Assembly (NCBI RefSeq): GCF_003313505.1
Contig: NZ_QMHO01000014.1
Coordinates: forward strand, 1-64,000
Origin: Pedobacter nanyangensis
GTDB lineage: Bacteria; Bacteroidota; Bacteroidia; Sphingobacteriales; Sphingobacteriaceae
Reading direction: 5' to 3'
DNA length: 64,000 nucleotides
Shown: positions 34,355 to 43,341 of the stretch, piece by piece
Position numbering within the stretch: position 1 is the stretch's first letter
Layout: the number at the start of each line of letters is the position of its first letter
Position numbers and translations under genes: made by a program
The notes under the pieces: generated by a model
What the model was told of the DNA's origin: nothing
The model's database searches: none
What the model saw: only the letters and a program-made list of their open reading frames with translations

Positions 34355-34837
34355 TTACTTATTGGCAACCAAATCTTTTTGAACCAATTGCCTAAGCCTA
34401 CTGGCCAGCTCATTCAATTGCTCCTCGTCAATATTTTTGATGGGGATTACCAAATAGGTAGACATGGAGTCAACTGCTCCCTGCCTGTCATTACGCGTTT
34501 GAACAATCACATCGTCGTTTTTGGTACGCAGCCAAAGCTCACCGCTGTTGGTGTTGCCATAGTAGTCCATAGATTTGAAGCGCGATAGGTTAAAAGCAAA
34601 AAACTCCTCCTTACCATTCAAATAAACCTTCCTATATCTGCAAAAGCCGGTGTTAGTAACGTTCAGTTCATAGCGTTTTAAGGCCTCTGCTTGCCCATTT
34701 TTATCGTAGTATTTATTTAACCACTGATGAATAAATGCACGGTTATCCTCCGCTACCGAAAAGCCGGAGAATAACAAAAAAGCAAGGCCAAACAAAAAGA
34801 AAACAGACTTTTTTAAGTCCAATGTAAACTTTTGCAT
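34355..34837 (-). CDS. Unrecognised secreted protein
   Basis: The 160-residue product has a signal peptide (about 1-29, SVFFLFGLAFLLFSGFSVA) and a body with FIHQWLNKYYDKNGQAEALK and TYLVIPIKNIDEEQLNELAS. I see no known domain. It is convergent with the HdrB-like gene and divergent from the next gene with a 51-base gap. Confidence 0.7.
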   Translation of the reverse strand: MQKFTLDLKKSVFFLFGLAFLLFSGFSVAEDNRAFIHQWLNKYYDKNGQAEALKRYELNVTNTGFCRYRKVYLNGKEEFFAFNLSRFKSMDYYGNTNSGELWLRTKNDDVIVQTRNDRQGAVDSMSTYLVIPIKNIDEEQLNELASRLRQLVQKDLVANK

Positions 34838-34888
34838 GAGAGTTCCGTTTTAAAAGTGGTAAGTTAAATATTTTGATATTTTTGGGAT

Positions 34889-35374
34889 ATGATTTTTTCT
34901 CCACAATCTAAAGTTTGGATCTACCAGAGCAACCGAAAGTTTACGGATCAGGAAACAACCGCCATACAGGATATCCTAGATCGCTTTGTTGAACAATGGA
35001 CGGCTCACGGCCAGCAATTAAAAGCCAAGGCAGAAATATTTTACCAGTATTTTATTGTACTCACGGTAGACCAAGAAATGGCCAACGCCACAGGCTGCTC
35101 TATCGATGCATCGGTAAGGACAATCAAGGAAATTGAAAGCAAATTTGGGCTGGATCTTTTTGACCGTTTTAATATGGCCTACAAAATAGATGATCTTGTC
35201 CATGTGGCTACCAAAGAGGATTTTGAAACACTAATTAGCATCAAAAAAATTGGCTTAAATACCATTGTGTTTAATAATTTGGTACAAACCTTAGAAGATT
35301 TTGAACAGAAGTGGGAAGTGCCCCTGCAGGATAGCTGGCACAAGAACATTTTTGCCGAGCAGTTGGGCAATTGA
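34889..35374 (+). CDS. Conserved small protein of unknown function (often mislabelled ABC transporter ATPase)
   Basis: The 161-residue cytoplasmic protein contains FTDQETTAIQDILDRFVEQW, ILTVDQEMANATGCSIDASV-like (TGCSIDASVRTIKEIE) and SWHKNIFAEQL. I recognise this as a Bacteroidota-wide family that databases often call ABC transporter ATPase, although no Walker A, signature or Walker B motif is present. Function unknown. Confidence 0.7.
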   Translation: MIFSPQSKVWIYQSNRKFTDQETTAIQDILDRFVEQWTAHGQQLKAKAEIFYQYFIVLTVDQEMANATGCSIDASVRTIKEIESKFGLDLFDRFNMAYKIDDLVHVATKEDFETLISIKKIGLNTIVFNNLVQTLEDFEQKWEVPLQDSWHKNIFAEQLGN

Positions 35375-35729
35375 TTAGTTGCCAGTAATTTTTTTGCCAC
35401 AAGCCCAATGTGTATTCCTTTACCGTTTTTACGGCTAATTGTTTAACTGGCTAGTTGTTTATTAGTCCAGCATCCTTTCCTACACCGTCATTCTCGCATA
35501 TATGGGAACCTTAAAGCTTAATGCTATTTCTGTTACAGATGTTTTTTCTTTACGTACGGAAAAGATTTCTAAACTGTGCCCGAAATGAAGAAGCGTGAGT
35601 AACCTGCGCTACTTGCCCACCAATTCCTAATCCCTGGCAACTGCCCGCTAATCTCTAATCCTAGCTACCAGTTCCTAGCAACAAAAACAACCGTTGTAAA
35701 TATTTGTTATCTTGTAACAAATACCATTT
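35375..35729. other. Intergenic stretch with low-complexity repeats
   Basis: No gene was seen. The part 35615-35690 holds degenerate CTAATCCCTGGCAACTGCC-like repeats, in the reverse sense of those found at 33311-33374. The final 50 bases are the AT-rich leader of the AsmA-like gene. Confidence 0.5.
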
Positions 35730-38168
35730 ATGACGCGTTGGCTCAAAATATCCCTGAAAGTAATTGCTGGACTGCTACTCGTACTCGTTTTAGTTTGGGT
35801 AGGTGCCGCCTACTACATCCACAAAAACAACAAAGCTATTCTGGCCAAAATCCTTAACCAGGTAAACACCAAGGTAAACGGAAAAGTTCAGGTATCGCAC
35901 ATGGAAACTACTTTATTGAAGGGCTTTCCCGGCGTTTCGGTATCCCTTAAAAATGTTTCGTTGCAAGATAGCCTTTGGCACATACATAAACACGATCTTT
36001 TAAAGGCCAAGGATATCGACGTAACGCTTAATGCACTATCCTTATTGGTAGGCACCATCAATATCCGTAAAGTGGCCGTCAATAACGCCAGTATCTATTT
36101 ATATACCGACTCAAACGGCTACAGCAATACGAGCATGTTCCGTACCAAGAACCCCAAAAAAGCCGCTGAGAATGAAGACCGTTCAAGTTCCTTGCAAATA
36201 AGGATCATTGATTTGAACAAAGTTGATTTAGTGATAGACAACCAAAAGCGTTTTAAGCTTTTCAGCTTTTTTGTAGATGAACTGCAAGGCAAAATCAAAT
36301 ATCCTGGCAATCGTTGGGATGGCGATTTCAAACTGAAAACTCAAGTAAGGAGCTTTGCTTTCAACACCCGAAAAGGTAGTTTTTTAAAGGATAAAAGCCT
36401 ATCTGGAAAAATGCGTGCACATTATGATGGTGATGGCGAAGTGATTATTATTGATCAAAAGCCCCTAAAAATTGGCAATGATATTTTTCACATTGGCGCC
36501 AACATTAACATCGCCGAAAACAAGTCGGCTTTTTCTATTGCCATTAAGGCAGACCAGATTTTGTTCCCAAATATTGCTAATTTACTGGCACCTAATATTT
36601 CGTCGAAACTTTTAAAATTTGGAATAGAGCAACCGATAGATGTAACGGGAAGTATTATTGATGATGGGGATAAATCGCATAAGGATCCGTTGATTAATGT
36701 GAAAATGACCGTAAAGGATAATAAGGTTTCTATTCCTTCGGGCAATTTAACGGACTGTTCTTTTATTGGTTTTTTCTCCAATCGAGATACCACCAACAGG
36801 CCCATTGGCGATGCTAATTCCATTATCCGCTTTTATGGACTAAAGGCCAATTATTACAACGCTCCCATTAAGATAGATACCTTTACCGTTTCCAATTTGG
36901 AAAAACCTTTGGCCCAAGGCCTGGTCACTTCTTCCTTTGACTTAGCAAAACTGAACAATTCTTTTGAGGAGGAAAGTTTTAAGTTTGAGAAAGGCACTGC
37001 TGATTTGCGTTTATTTTGCCAGGCTGATATTGACAACTTCCTGTTTACCAAACCGGTGATCCACGGGAAGGTTTTGATCAAAAACGCAAACATCACCTAT
37101 TTGCCCCGCAACCTAAAGTTAGTGAACAGTTCACTGGACCTTAATTTTAACCAAAAGGACCTGAATATTAGCAATAGCAGGTTCCAGATAGGCCGAAGCG
37201 TACTGAACATGAACTGCGCTATTGAAAATTTTCTCAACTTTTATTATACCGATCCCGAAAAAATTGAGGTTAATGTGAATTTGAGCAGCCCGCATTTATA
37301 CCTCAATGAATTTATCCCACTTTTAGGCCCCCGCAAAGCGAAGAAAAGAAGAACCTCAACCAAAAGTGCCATCAAAGAGGCTTCGGAACAGTTGAGTACA
37401 GCTTTAGAGATGTCAAAAATGCACTTGAAACTGAAAGTGAACCGTGCCGTATATCAAAGGTTTGTGGCGCACCAGGTAAATGCAGATATTTCGTTGATTG
37501 GCAATGGCATTTATTTTAACAAAATTGGAATACAACACGCTGGCGGCCAGGTTAGCGTGACGGGAAAAATAGAACAGATGGACGCACTGAACAAAGTAAA
37601 ATTTAATTCCAATATTGCTAAGGTTAGCGTAAAGGAGTTCTTTTATGCCTTTGATAATTTTGGTCAGCAATCAGTGACGAATAAAAACTTAAAGGGCTTT
37701 CTTTCAGCCAATGTAAATGCCTCGGGAACGGTAACCGCAAAGGGTAACATGGTTCCAAAATCAATGTTTGGCAAGGTTAATTTTACCTTGGACAAAGCGG
37801 CTTTGGTAGGTTTTGAACCCTTGGAAAAGGTGGGCAGGTTTATTTTCAGGAGCCGCAACTTATCCAACGTACAATTGGAAAAATTGAACGGAACGCTTAC
37901 GCTGCGGGGCGATCAAGTAGACATCAGCCCGATGAAGGTTAACTCCACTGCCCTTAATTTTGATGTAAAAGGAGTTTATGGCTTTAACAGCGGAACTAAC
38001 ATTGCACTGGATATTCCGTTAAGGGATCCTAAAAAAAGCGCCGATATTGTGGACAAGGAGGAACGTGAGCTTGCCCGTATGAAGGGCATTGTACTGCACC
38101 TGAAAGCCGTGGATGAAGGTGGCGAAATTAAAATCAGATGGAATAAGAAAAAGGATCGGGAGAAGTAG
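35730..38168 (+). CDS. AsmA-family envelope protein
   Basis: The 812-residue protein has an N-terminal membrane anchor (LKVIAGLLLVLVLVWVGAAY), then the AsmA-type start (VNTKVNGKVQVSHMETTLLK, GFPGVSVSLKNVSLQD) and a long beta-rich periplasmic body ending near RDPKKSADIVDKEERELA. Family members form bridge-like structures thought to move lipids between membranes or support outer-membrane assembly. No operon partner is obvious. Confidence 0.85.
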   Translation: MTRWLKISLKVIAGLLLVLVLVWVGAAYYIHKNNKAILAKILNQVNTKVNGKVQVSHMETTLLKGFPGVSVSLKNVSLQDSLWHIHKHDLLKAKDIDVTLNALSLLVGTINIRKVAVNNASIYLYTDSNGYSNTSMFRTKNPKKAAENEDRSSSLQIRIIDLNKVDLVIDNQKRFKLFSFFVDELQGKIKYPGNRWDGDFKLKTQVRSFAFNTRKGSFLKDKSLSGKMRAHYDGDGEVIIIDQKPLKIGNDIFHIGANINIAENKSAFSIAIKADQILFPNIANLLAPNISSKLLKFGIEQPIDVTGSIIDDGDKSHKDPLINVKMTVKDNKVSIPSGNLTDCSFIGFFSNRDTTNRPIGDANSIIRFYGLKANYYNAPIKIDTFTVSNLEKPLAQGLVTSSFDLAKLNNSFEEESFKFEKGTADLRLFCQADIDNFLFTKPVIHGKVLIKNANITYLPRNLKLVNSSLDLNFNQKDLNISNSRFQIGRSVLNMNCAIENFLNFYYTDPEKIEVNVNLSSPHLYLNEFIPLLGPRKAKKRRTSTKSAIKEASEQLSTALEMSKMHLKLKVNRAVYQRFVAHQVNADISLIGNGIYFNKIGIQHAGGQVSVTGKIEQMDALNKVKFNSNIAKVSVKEFFYAFDNFGQQSVTNKNLKGFLSANVNASGTVTAKGNMVPKSMFGKVNFTLDKAALVGFEPLEKVGRFIFRSRNLSNVQLEKLNGTLTLRGDQVDISPMKVNSTALNFDVKGVYGFNSGTNIALDIPLRDPKKSADIVDKEERELARMKGIVLHLKAVDEGGEIKIRWNKKKDREK

Positions 38169-38172
38169 CAAA

Positions 38173-38220
38173 AGACTGACGAAGTTTAACTTTAGTGCCG
38201 TTTAAAAACTTCGTAAGTCT
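38173..38220. repeat. Palindromic intergenic hairpin (CTTACGAAGTTT type)
   Basis: AGACTGACGAAGTTTAA and TTTAAAAACTTCGTAAGTCT form a long imperfect inverted repeat five bases past the AsmA-like stop. It matches the core of the hairpin at 34257-34289. Confidence 0.6.
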
Positions 38221-38327
38221 ATATTCTTGCTGTTAAAACTTCTCTAAATCCCCAATGCTGTTGCTTTGGTTTTAAGAAGCTGCCGGAATGCTGGCATTGT
38301 CATGCTTTTCGAAAAAATGGTGGACAA

Positions 38328-39053
38328 CTAAAAATCCAACGGCCCTAACCTGCGCATGTTCCTCATGATGAGGTATTGCCTATGCTTAATATACCTCGTT
38401 GCTTTATTGGGGTTCCAACGTAGTGGATTTGGGAAGCATGCGGCCAACAATGCGGCTTCGGAACGGCTCATTTTTTTGCAGGAATGGCCGTAGTATTTTT
38501 GGGAAGCGGCCTCGGCTCCGTAAATGCCATCGCCCATTTCGATTACGTTCAGGTACACCTCCAAAATCCTCTCCTTGCTCCACAATACTTCGATCAGGAG
38601 GGTGAAATAGGCCTCGAAACCTTTCCGGATGTAGGACCTGCCAGGCCACAGGAACACATTTTTGGCGGTTTGCTGGGAAATGGTGCTACCGCCCTTGATT
38701 TTCTTTTTGCCTTTTTTGAGATTGCTTTCGTAGGCTTTCTCGATGGCTTTTAAATCAAAGCCCATGTGTTTTAGGAAAAGCTGGTCCTCGGCAGACACAG
38801 CGGCCCGTTTCATATTGTCGGAAATGTCTTCAAACTTCACCCATTCATTTTTGATTTTGGCAGGCTTTTCAGCTGCTTTACGCTCCCAATTGCGCTGCAC
38901 CATTAAAAAGGTAATAGGTGGATTGATAAATCGATAAGCCACTACCCAAATGATGGAAAAAAGGAAGAACCATAGCAGCAGTTTTGCCACTACCACAACA
39001 ATTTGTTTGAATAGTGATTTTTTTTCTTTTTGCTTTGTTGATTTTCGGGCCAT
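38328..39053 (-). CDS. mtgA: Monofunctional biosynthetic peptidoglycan transglycosylase
   Basis: The 241-residue protein has an N-terminal membrane helix (IVVVVAKLLLWFFLFSIIWV) and a GT51 domain with the catalytic EDQLFLKHMGFD motif, KGGSTISQQTAKNVFLW, then ERILEVYLNVIEMGDGIYGAE. It polymerises lipid II into glycan strands in the periplasm. There is no transpeptidase domain, consistent with MtgA. Confidence 0.93.
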   Translation of the reverse strand: MARKSTKQKEKKSLFKQIVVVVAKLLLWFFLFSIIWVVAYRFINPPITFLMVQRNWERKAAEKPAKIKNEWVKFEDISDNMKRAAVSAEDQLFLKHMGFDLKAIEKAYESNLKKGKKKIKGGSTISQQTAKNVFLWPGRSYIRKGFEAYFTLLIEVLWSKERILEVYLNVIEMGDGIYGAEAASQKYYGHSCKKMSRSEAALLAACFPNPLRWNPNKATRYIKHRQYLIMRNMRRLGPLDF

Positions 39054-39134
39054 TGCTACAAAGTTAGGTTTTTTATGGGTATTAGTAATGGGTTGTGGGT
39101 TACGGGTTATCGGTTTCGAGTTTATGAGGGTCCT

Positions 39135-39227
39135 TTATACTTTGCGTTCTTTACGAATACTTCGTCCAAAACCTTTGCGGTTTAATTTAACGCGAAGACA
39201 TAAGAGACACGCAAAGAACGCGAAGAT
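39135..39227. repeat. Intergenic inverted repeat (TTTGCGTTCTT... type)
   Basis: CTTTGCGTTCTTTACG near the left end and CGCAAAGAACGCGAAG near the right end are inverted copies, with GCGGTTTAATTTAACGCG between. This is a low-complexity intergenic repeat of a kind frequent in Bacteroidota. Confidence 0.55.
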
Positions 39228-39265
39228 AAATGGCAATTCTTAGTTCCTAAATCGTAATTTTGCTT

Positions 39266-39925
39266 ATGCTAAAGAAAGAACGTTACCAGCATTTTGTGGA
39301 GCATTTCTCTACCAAACAGCCATTTGCCGAGACTGAACTGCATTATAACAATCCCTATCAATTATTGGTGGCGGTTATTTTATCGGCCCAGTGTACGGAT
39401 AAGCGCATTAACCAAGTAACTCCGGCACTTTTCCAACGGTTTCCAAATGCCAAGGCGCTTGCCGAAACTACGCCAGATGTGGTGTTTGACTACATCAAAA
39501 GTGTGAGCTACCCTAACAATAAGGCCAAGCACTTGGTGGGCATGGCCAATATGTTGATTAACGATTTTAACAATGAGGTGCCTGCGGACGTGAACCAGTT
39601 GCAGAAAATGCCTGGGGTTGGCCGTAAAACAGCCAATGTGATTGCTTCTGTGGTGTATGACGCTCCGGCCATGGCGGTAGACACCCATGTATTTAGGGTG
39701 GCCAACCGTTTGGGACTTACCAAGGGGAAAACGCCTTTGGCCGTAGAGAAAGATTTGGTTAAAAATTTGCCCGAACATACCATTGCGGTAGCGCACCACT
39801 GGCTAATTTTGCATGGCAGATATGTTTGTGTAGCCCGTAGCCCCAAGTGCGATGTATGTGAGCTTACTTATTTTTGCCAATATTATGAAAAGCTGGAAAA
39901 AGCTAAAAAAGTGAGCAAAAATTAA
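39266..39925 (+). CDS. nth: Endonuclease III
   Basis: The 219-residue protein starts at ATG 39266 (a TTG at 39260 is in frame). It has the helix-hairpin-helix MPGVGRKTANVI with the catalytic Lys, the catalytic Asp in AVDTHVFRVANRLGL, and the C-terminal 4Fe-4S motif C-x6-C-x2-C-x5-C (CVARSPKCDVCELTYFC). It removes oxidised pyrimidines from DNA and nicks the abasic site. RecA is encoded 135 bases downstream on the same strand. Confidence 0.95.
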   Translation: MLKKERYQHFVEHFSTKQPFAETELHYNNPYQLLVAVILSAQCTDKRINQVTPALFQRFPNAKALAETTPDVVFDYIKSVSYPNNKAKHLVGMANMLINDFNNEVPADVNQLQKMPGVGRKTANVIASVVYDAPAMAVDTHVFRVANRLGLTKGKTPLAVEKDLVKNLPEHTIAVAHHWLILHGRYVCVARSPKCDVCELTYFCQYYEKLEKAKKVSKN

Positions 39926-40060
39926 CAATCCAAAAAATATTTATAAATTTATTTGCATTTAATTAAAACATTTCAATATGTTTGCTAAAATTATTAGTTA
40001 AAAATAGTTTAAATATTTGCCGAAACGTATTATTATATTTATTTCCTGAATTTTAAAGAC

Positions 40061-41074
40061 ATGAATCCAAACACAGACAAATTAAAAGCTTTACAGCTTA
40101 CTTTAGATAAACTTGAAAAATCATACGGCAAAGGTTCGATCATGAAACTTGGCGACCAAGCGGTGGAGAGCATGGAAGCAATCTCTACTGGCTCGATCAG
40201 TTTGGATATTGCTTTGGGCGTGGGCGGTGTACCTAAGGGACGTATCATTGAGATTTATGGCCCTGAGTCGTCTGGTAAAACCACTTTAGCTACGCACATT
40301 ATTGCCGAAGCACAGAAAAAAGGCGGCATTGCGGCTATTATTGATGCAGAGCATGCGTTTGATAAGTTTTATGCCAAAAAACTTGGGGTTGATACCGACA
40401 ATTTATTGATTTCGCAGCCAGATAATGGAGAGCAGGCCCTGGAAATTGCCGATAATTTGATCCGCTCTGGCGCTATTGATGTGATTGTGATTGACTCGGT
40501 AGCGGCTTTGGTTCCTAAAGCAGAAATTGAAGGGGAAATGGGTGATAGCAGAATGGGCCTGCAGGCTCGTTTGATGAGCCAGGCTTTGCGTAAGTTAACG
40601 GGAACAATAGCCAAAACAGGATGTTGCTGTATTTTCATTAACCAGTTGCGTGAAAAAATTGGGGTAATGTTTGGCAACCCTGAAACGACTACTGGTGGTA
40701 ATGCCTTAAAGTTTTACGCTTCGGTACGTTTGGATATCCGCAGGACTTCTCAAATAAAGGATTCTGACGAGGTTTCTGGTAACCGCGTAAAAGTGAAAAT
40801 TGTTAAAAATAAAGTGGCTCCTCCATTCCGTTTGGCCGAGTTTGACATTATGTTTGGAGAGGGTATTTCTAAAACTGGTGAGATTATTGACCTTGGTGTT
40901 GATTTTAACATCATCAAGAAAGCTGGTTCTTGGTTCTCTTATGGTGACACCAAACTAGGACAAGGCAGGGATGCGGTTAAACAGTTACTATTGGACAACC
41001 CTGAATTAGCGGATGAAATTGAGGCCCGTATTAGAGAGGAAGTAACGGGAGAACAGTTGGAAGAAAATAACTAG
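40061..41074 (+). CDS. recA: Recombinase RecA
   Basis: The 337-residue protein has the Walker A GPESSGKTT, the Walker B-like VIVIDSVAALVP, the L2-region FINQLREKIGVMFGNPETT and ALKFYASVRLDIRR. The C-terminal tail is shorter than in E. coli. It forms filaments on single-stranded DNA for homologous recombination and the SOS response. The AT-rich upstream region holds no recognised LexA-type box. Confidence 0.97.
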   Translation: MNPNTDKLKALQLTLDKLEKSYGKGSIMKLGDQAVESMEAISTGSISLDIALGVGGVPKGRIIEIYGPESSGKTTLATHIIAEAQKKGGIAAIIDAEHAFDKFYAKKLGVDTDNLLISQPDNGEQALEIADNLIRSGAIDVIVIDSVAALVPKAEIEGEMGDSRMGLQARLMSQALRKLTGTIAKTGCCCIFINQLREKIGVMFGNPETTTGGNALKFYASVRLDIRRTSQIKDSDEVSGNRVKVKIVKNKVAPPFRLAEFDIMFGEGISKTGEIIDLGVDFNIIKKAGSWFSYGDTKLGQGRDAVKQLLLDNPELADEIEARIREEVTGEQLEENN

Positions 41075-41095
41075 GTGCTATTTAAAGCCTAAACA

Positions 41096-41127
41096 AAAGG
41101 TCATCATTTTAATCGTGGTGGCCTTTT
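41096..41127 (+). terminator. Rho-independent terminator of recA
   Basis: AAAGGTCATCA and TGGTGGCCTTTTTT pair with two wobbles and end in a T-run, 21 bases after the recA stop. Confidence 0.75.
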
Positions 41128-41425
41128 TTATTGGAACAGTAGCACCGGACATTTTTATACTTAATCTTAGTCCGTAGCCGAAAAATAGGAGTAAACTACA
41201 GCGGGGACAAAAATATGGCGTCATTGCGAGCTTTGCGAAGCAATCCTAAAACGATTATCATATTTAATTTGCGAAGCTTAAATACTCTTTTTTAATCATG
41301 AGATTGTTTCTCCGAATAGTCGGAGCCAGCTGTCGTTTCTCCTTGCAATGACGCAAATGCAAGAAGTATTGCTGCAAGCTGCTACCTGTTTATACTTTTC
41401 GAGAAAGCAATTTAGCATGTGCTAA
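41128..41425. other. Intergenic region with a 137-bp inverted-repeat element
   Basis: Apart from the GCGTCATTGC...GCAATGACGC element at 41218-41354, listed separately, I see no gene or signal. Confidence 0.55.
41218..41354. repeat. 137-bp element with GCGTCATTGC terminal inverted repeats
   Basis: The ends GCGTCATTGC and GCAATGACGC are perfect 10-bp inverted copies, and further inward GCGAAGCAATC-type segments are shared. It carries no open frame. The GTCATTGCGAG...GCAATGACG signature is one I know from intergenic repeats in Bacteroidota. Confidence 0.65.
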
Positions 41426-42073
41426 CTAGTCGTTATTAATAAAGCTCAAATTGGCATTTACGTACTGAGGCTTTTGAATTTGGGTTTTCATTTTCTTGAA
41501 AGTCTCTGTTGGACCGCTAGTGGCAAAAAGATTCACCAACCATACTGGAATGGCTCCTCCAGGATCAACCTCCAACGTATAATCGATTTGAATGAGGTTT
41601 GATTTTACCGGGGTTAACACCCACTTGCCGTTGGAGTGGTTTACTCGTACGATGTTTTTTTTAACGGGTAAATAACTGGCCTCTGTAGGCCCATTAATGG
41701 TTACCACTTTGGTTTTGGGATCCTGGCTTACCATTAAGTGCGCTATAAAATCTCTATTGCTCAATGGCCAGGGGATGTCAACTTCTGAATAGTAGTACAA
41801 TTCTGAAGGAGAAATTTTTTTAAGCAATGTACTTGATCTGGTACCGTAAACCCACTCTTTGCCCGCATCTACATCCATAATTAAAGCTACCATTTGCGAA
41901 AGCCTGGCCGGCAAACTGCATTTGACTCTTATGCCCTTTAAACCCGAGGAGGAAACTGTTTTGGTATAGATACTTATGCCGTCTTTATTTTTTTTCAGGG
42001 TCCAATCGGTTTGGGCATATCCCGAATATTGGAAAAAGAAAAGTGCTATGGCAAAGAGCAATCCTTTATACAT
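41426..42073 (-). CDS. Secreted START-domain protein
   Basis: The 215-residue product has a signal peptide (FAIALFFFQYSGYAQ) and the START lipid-binding layout: WTLKKNKDGISIYTK, the variant ASTLLKKISPSELYYYSE-like region, VDIPWPLSNRDFIAH and the late VDPGGAIPVWLVNLFATSGP. It may carry a lipid or hydrophobic ligand in the periplasm. The gene is 10 bases downstream of a small membrane-protein gene on the same strand. Confidence 0.85.
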   Translation of the reverse strand: MYKGLLFAIALFFFQYSGYAQTDWTLKKNKDGISIYTKTVSSSGLKGIRVKCSLPARLSQMVALIMDVDAGKEWVYGTRSSTLLKKISPSELYYYSEVDIPWPLSNRDFIAHLMVSQDPKTKVVTINGPTEASYLPVKKNIVRVNHSNGKWVLTPVKSNLIQIDYTLEVDPGGAIPVWLVNLFATSGPTETFKKMKTQIQKPQYVNANLSFINND

Positions 42074-42083
42074 TTCCGTAGGT

Positions 42084-42302
42084 TTATTTAAAACTGGAGG
42101 GTTTAGGAGCCGCTTGCAAGCCTTTTTCTTTTACAAAAGAGGAATCTAGTCTTACAATGGTATACGCTGCTACCACAGCCCCAATCACCAACAACACCAA
42201 GCCTAAATAATTTCTCTTTTTATCTTGTTTAATGGTCCAAATGATAAATATAATTAGCGGTATGGCCAATAAACCAAAAAAGATAAAACTTTCTGTCTGC
42301 AT
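42084..42302 (-). CDS. Small two-helix membrane protein
   Basis: The 72-residue product has two helices (IFFGLLAIPLIIFIIWTI and YLGLVLLVIGAVVAAYTIV) joined by KQDKKRN, and a polar tail ending PKPSSFK. No family recognised. It lies between tsaD (11 bases upstream) and the START gene, all on one strand. Confidence 0.65.
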   Translation of the reverse strand: MQTESFIFFGLLAIPLIIFIIWTIKQDKKRNYLGLVLLVIGAVVAAYTIVRLDSSFVKEKGLQAAPKPSSFK

Positions 42303-42313
42303 AATTTCTAATA

Positions 42314-43315
42314 TTAAAAATTCATTCTGGCCATGGGCGCTACTTCCTGACCAACAAAATCATTTTGTAAAAACTTATGATAGCCTGCAATGGCAATCAT
42401 TGCGGCATTATCTGTACAATATTCAAATTTCGGGATAAACACTTCCCAACCCAAACTATCCTTTAAGTCCATTAGGGCATTTCTTAAACCTGAGTTTGCC
42501 GAAACACCACCTGCAATGGCGATTTGGTTACAATGATACTGTTTAGCTGCCTTTTTGAGTTTATTTAGTAGGATATTGACAATACTGTGTTGTACAGATG
42601 CACAAATATCGGCCAAGTTTTCTTCCACAAAAGAAGGATTGGCCTTTTGGTTATCCCTGATAAAGTAAAGGATAGCGGTTTTAAAACCACTGAAACTATA
42701 GTTCAAATCTTGTATTTGAGGTTCAGGAAATCTATAGGCATGCGGATTACCTTGCCTGGCATATTTATCAATCAGGGGCCCGCCAGGGTAAGGCAGGTTT
42801 AATATTTTGGCCGTTTTATCGAAAGCTTCGCCCGCAGCATCGTCCAGGGTTTCTCCCACTATTTGCATATCAAAATAATCCTTTACCAATACAATTTGTG
42901 TGTGGCCTCCTGACACCGTTAAGCACAAAAAGGGGAATTTCGGCATCGGGTCATCTATAAAATGAGCCAAAATATGGGCTTGCATGTGGTTCACCGAAAT
43001 TAAGGGCAGCCCTAAAGCCAACGCAAAAGATTTAGCAAAAGACACGCCTACCAACAGTGAGCCTAACAATCCGGGACCCTGCGTAAAAGCAACTCCATCA
43101 AGTTGTTTTTTCTCAATTTGGGCAATGGCCAAAGCTTGCTGTACTGCGGGTACAATATTCTGTTGGTGCACCCTGGATGCCAGCTCGGGAATTACCCCTC
43201 CATAATTTTCATGAATTGTTTGGTTTGCAATAACATTGGCAGTAATTTTGCCGTTATCACAAATGGCAACCGAAGTTTCGTCGCAGGATGACTCTATAGC
43301 TAGGATGACAGGCAC
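42314..43315 (-). CDS. tsaD: tRNA N6-threonylcarbamoyladenosine transferase
   Basis: The 333-residue protein has the Kae1/TsaD metal site HMQAHILAHF, the nucleotide-binding segments LAIESSCDETSVA, VSGGHTQ and GEAFDKTAKIL, and IAGGVSANSGLR. It transfers threonylcarbamoyl onto A37 of ANN-decoding tRNAs. The start is a GTG at 43315, facing the TamB-like gene. Confidence 0.96.
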   Translation of the reverse strand: MPVILAIESSCDETSVAICDNGKITANVIANQTIHENYGGVIPELASRVHQQNIVPAVQQALAIAQIEKKQLDGVAFTQGPGLLGSLLVGVSFAKSFALALGLPLISVNHMQAHILAHFIDDPMPKFPFLCLTVSGGHTQIVLVKDYFDMQIVGETLDDAAGEAFDKTAKILNLPYPGGPLIDKYARQGNPHAYRFPEPQIQDLNYSFSGFKTAILYFIRDNQKANPSFVEENLADICASVQHSIVNILLNKLKKAAKQYHCNQIAIAGGVSANSGLRNALMDLKDSLGWEVFIPKFEYCTDNAAMIAIAGYHKFLQNDFVGQEVAPMARMNF

Positions 43316-43341
43316 TGATAAGATATTTAAGCTGCAAAATT

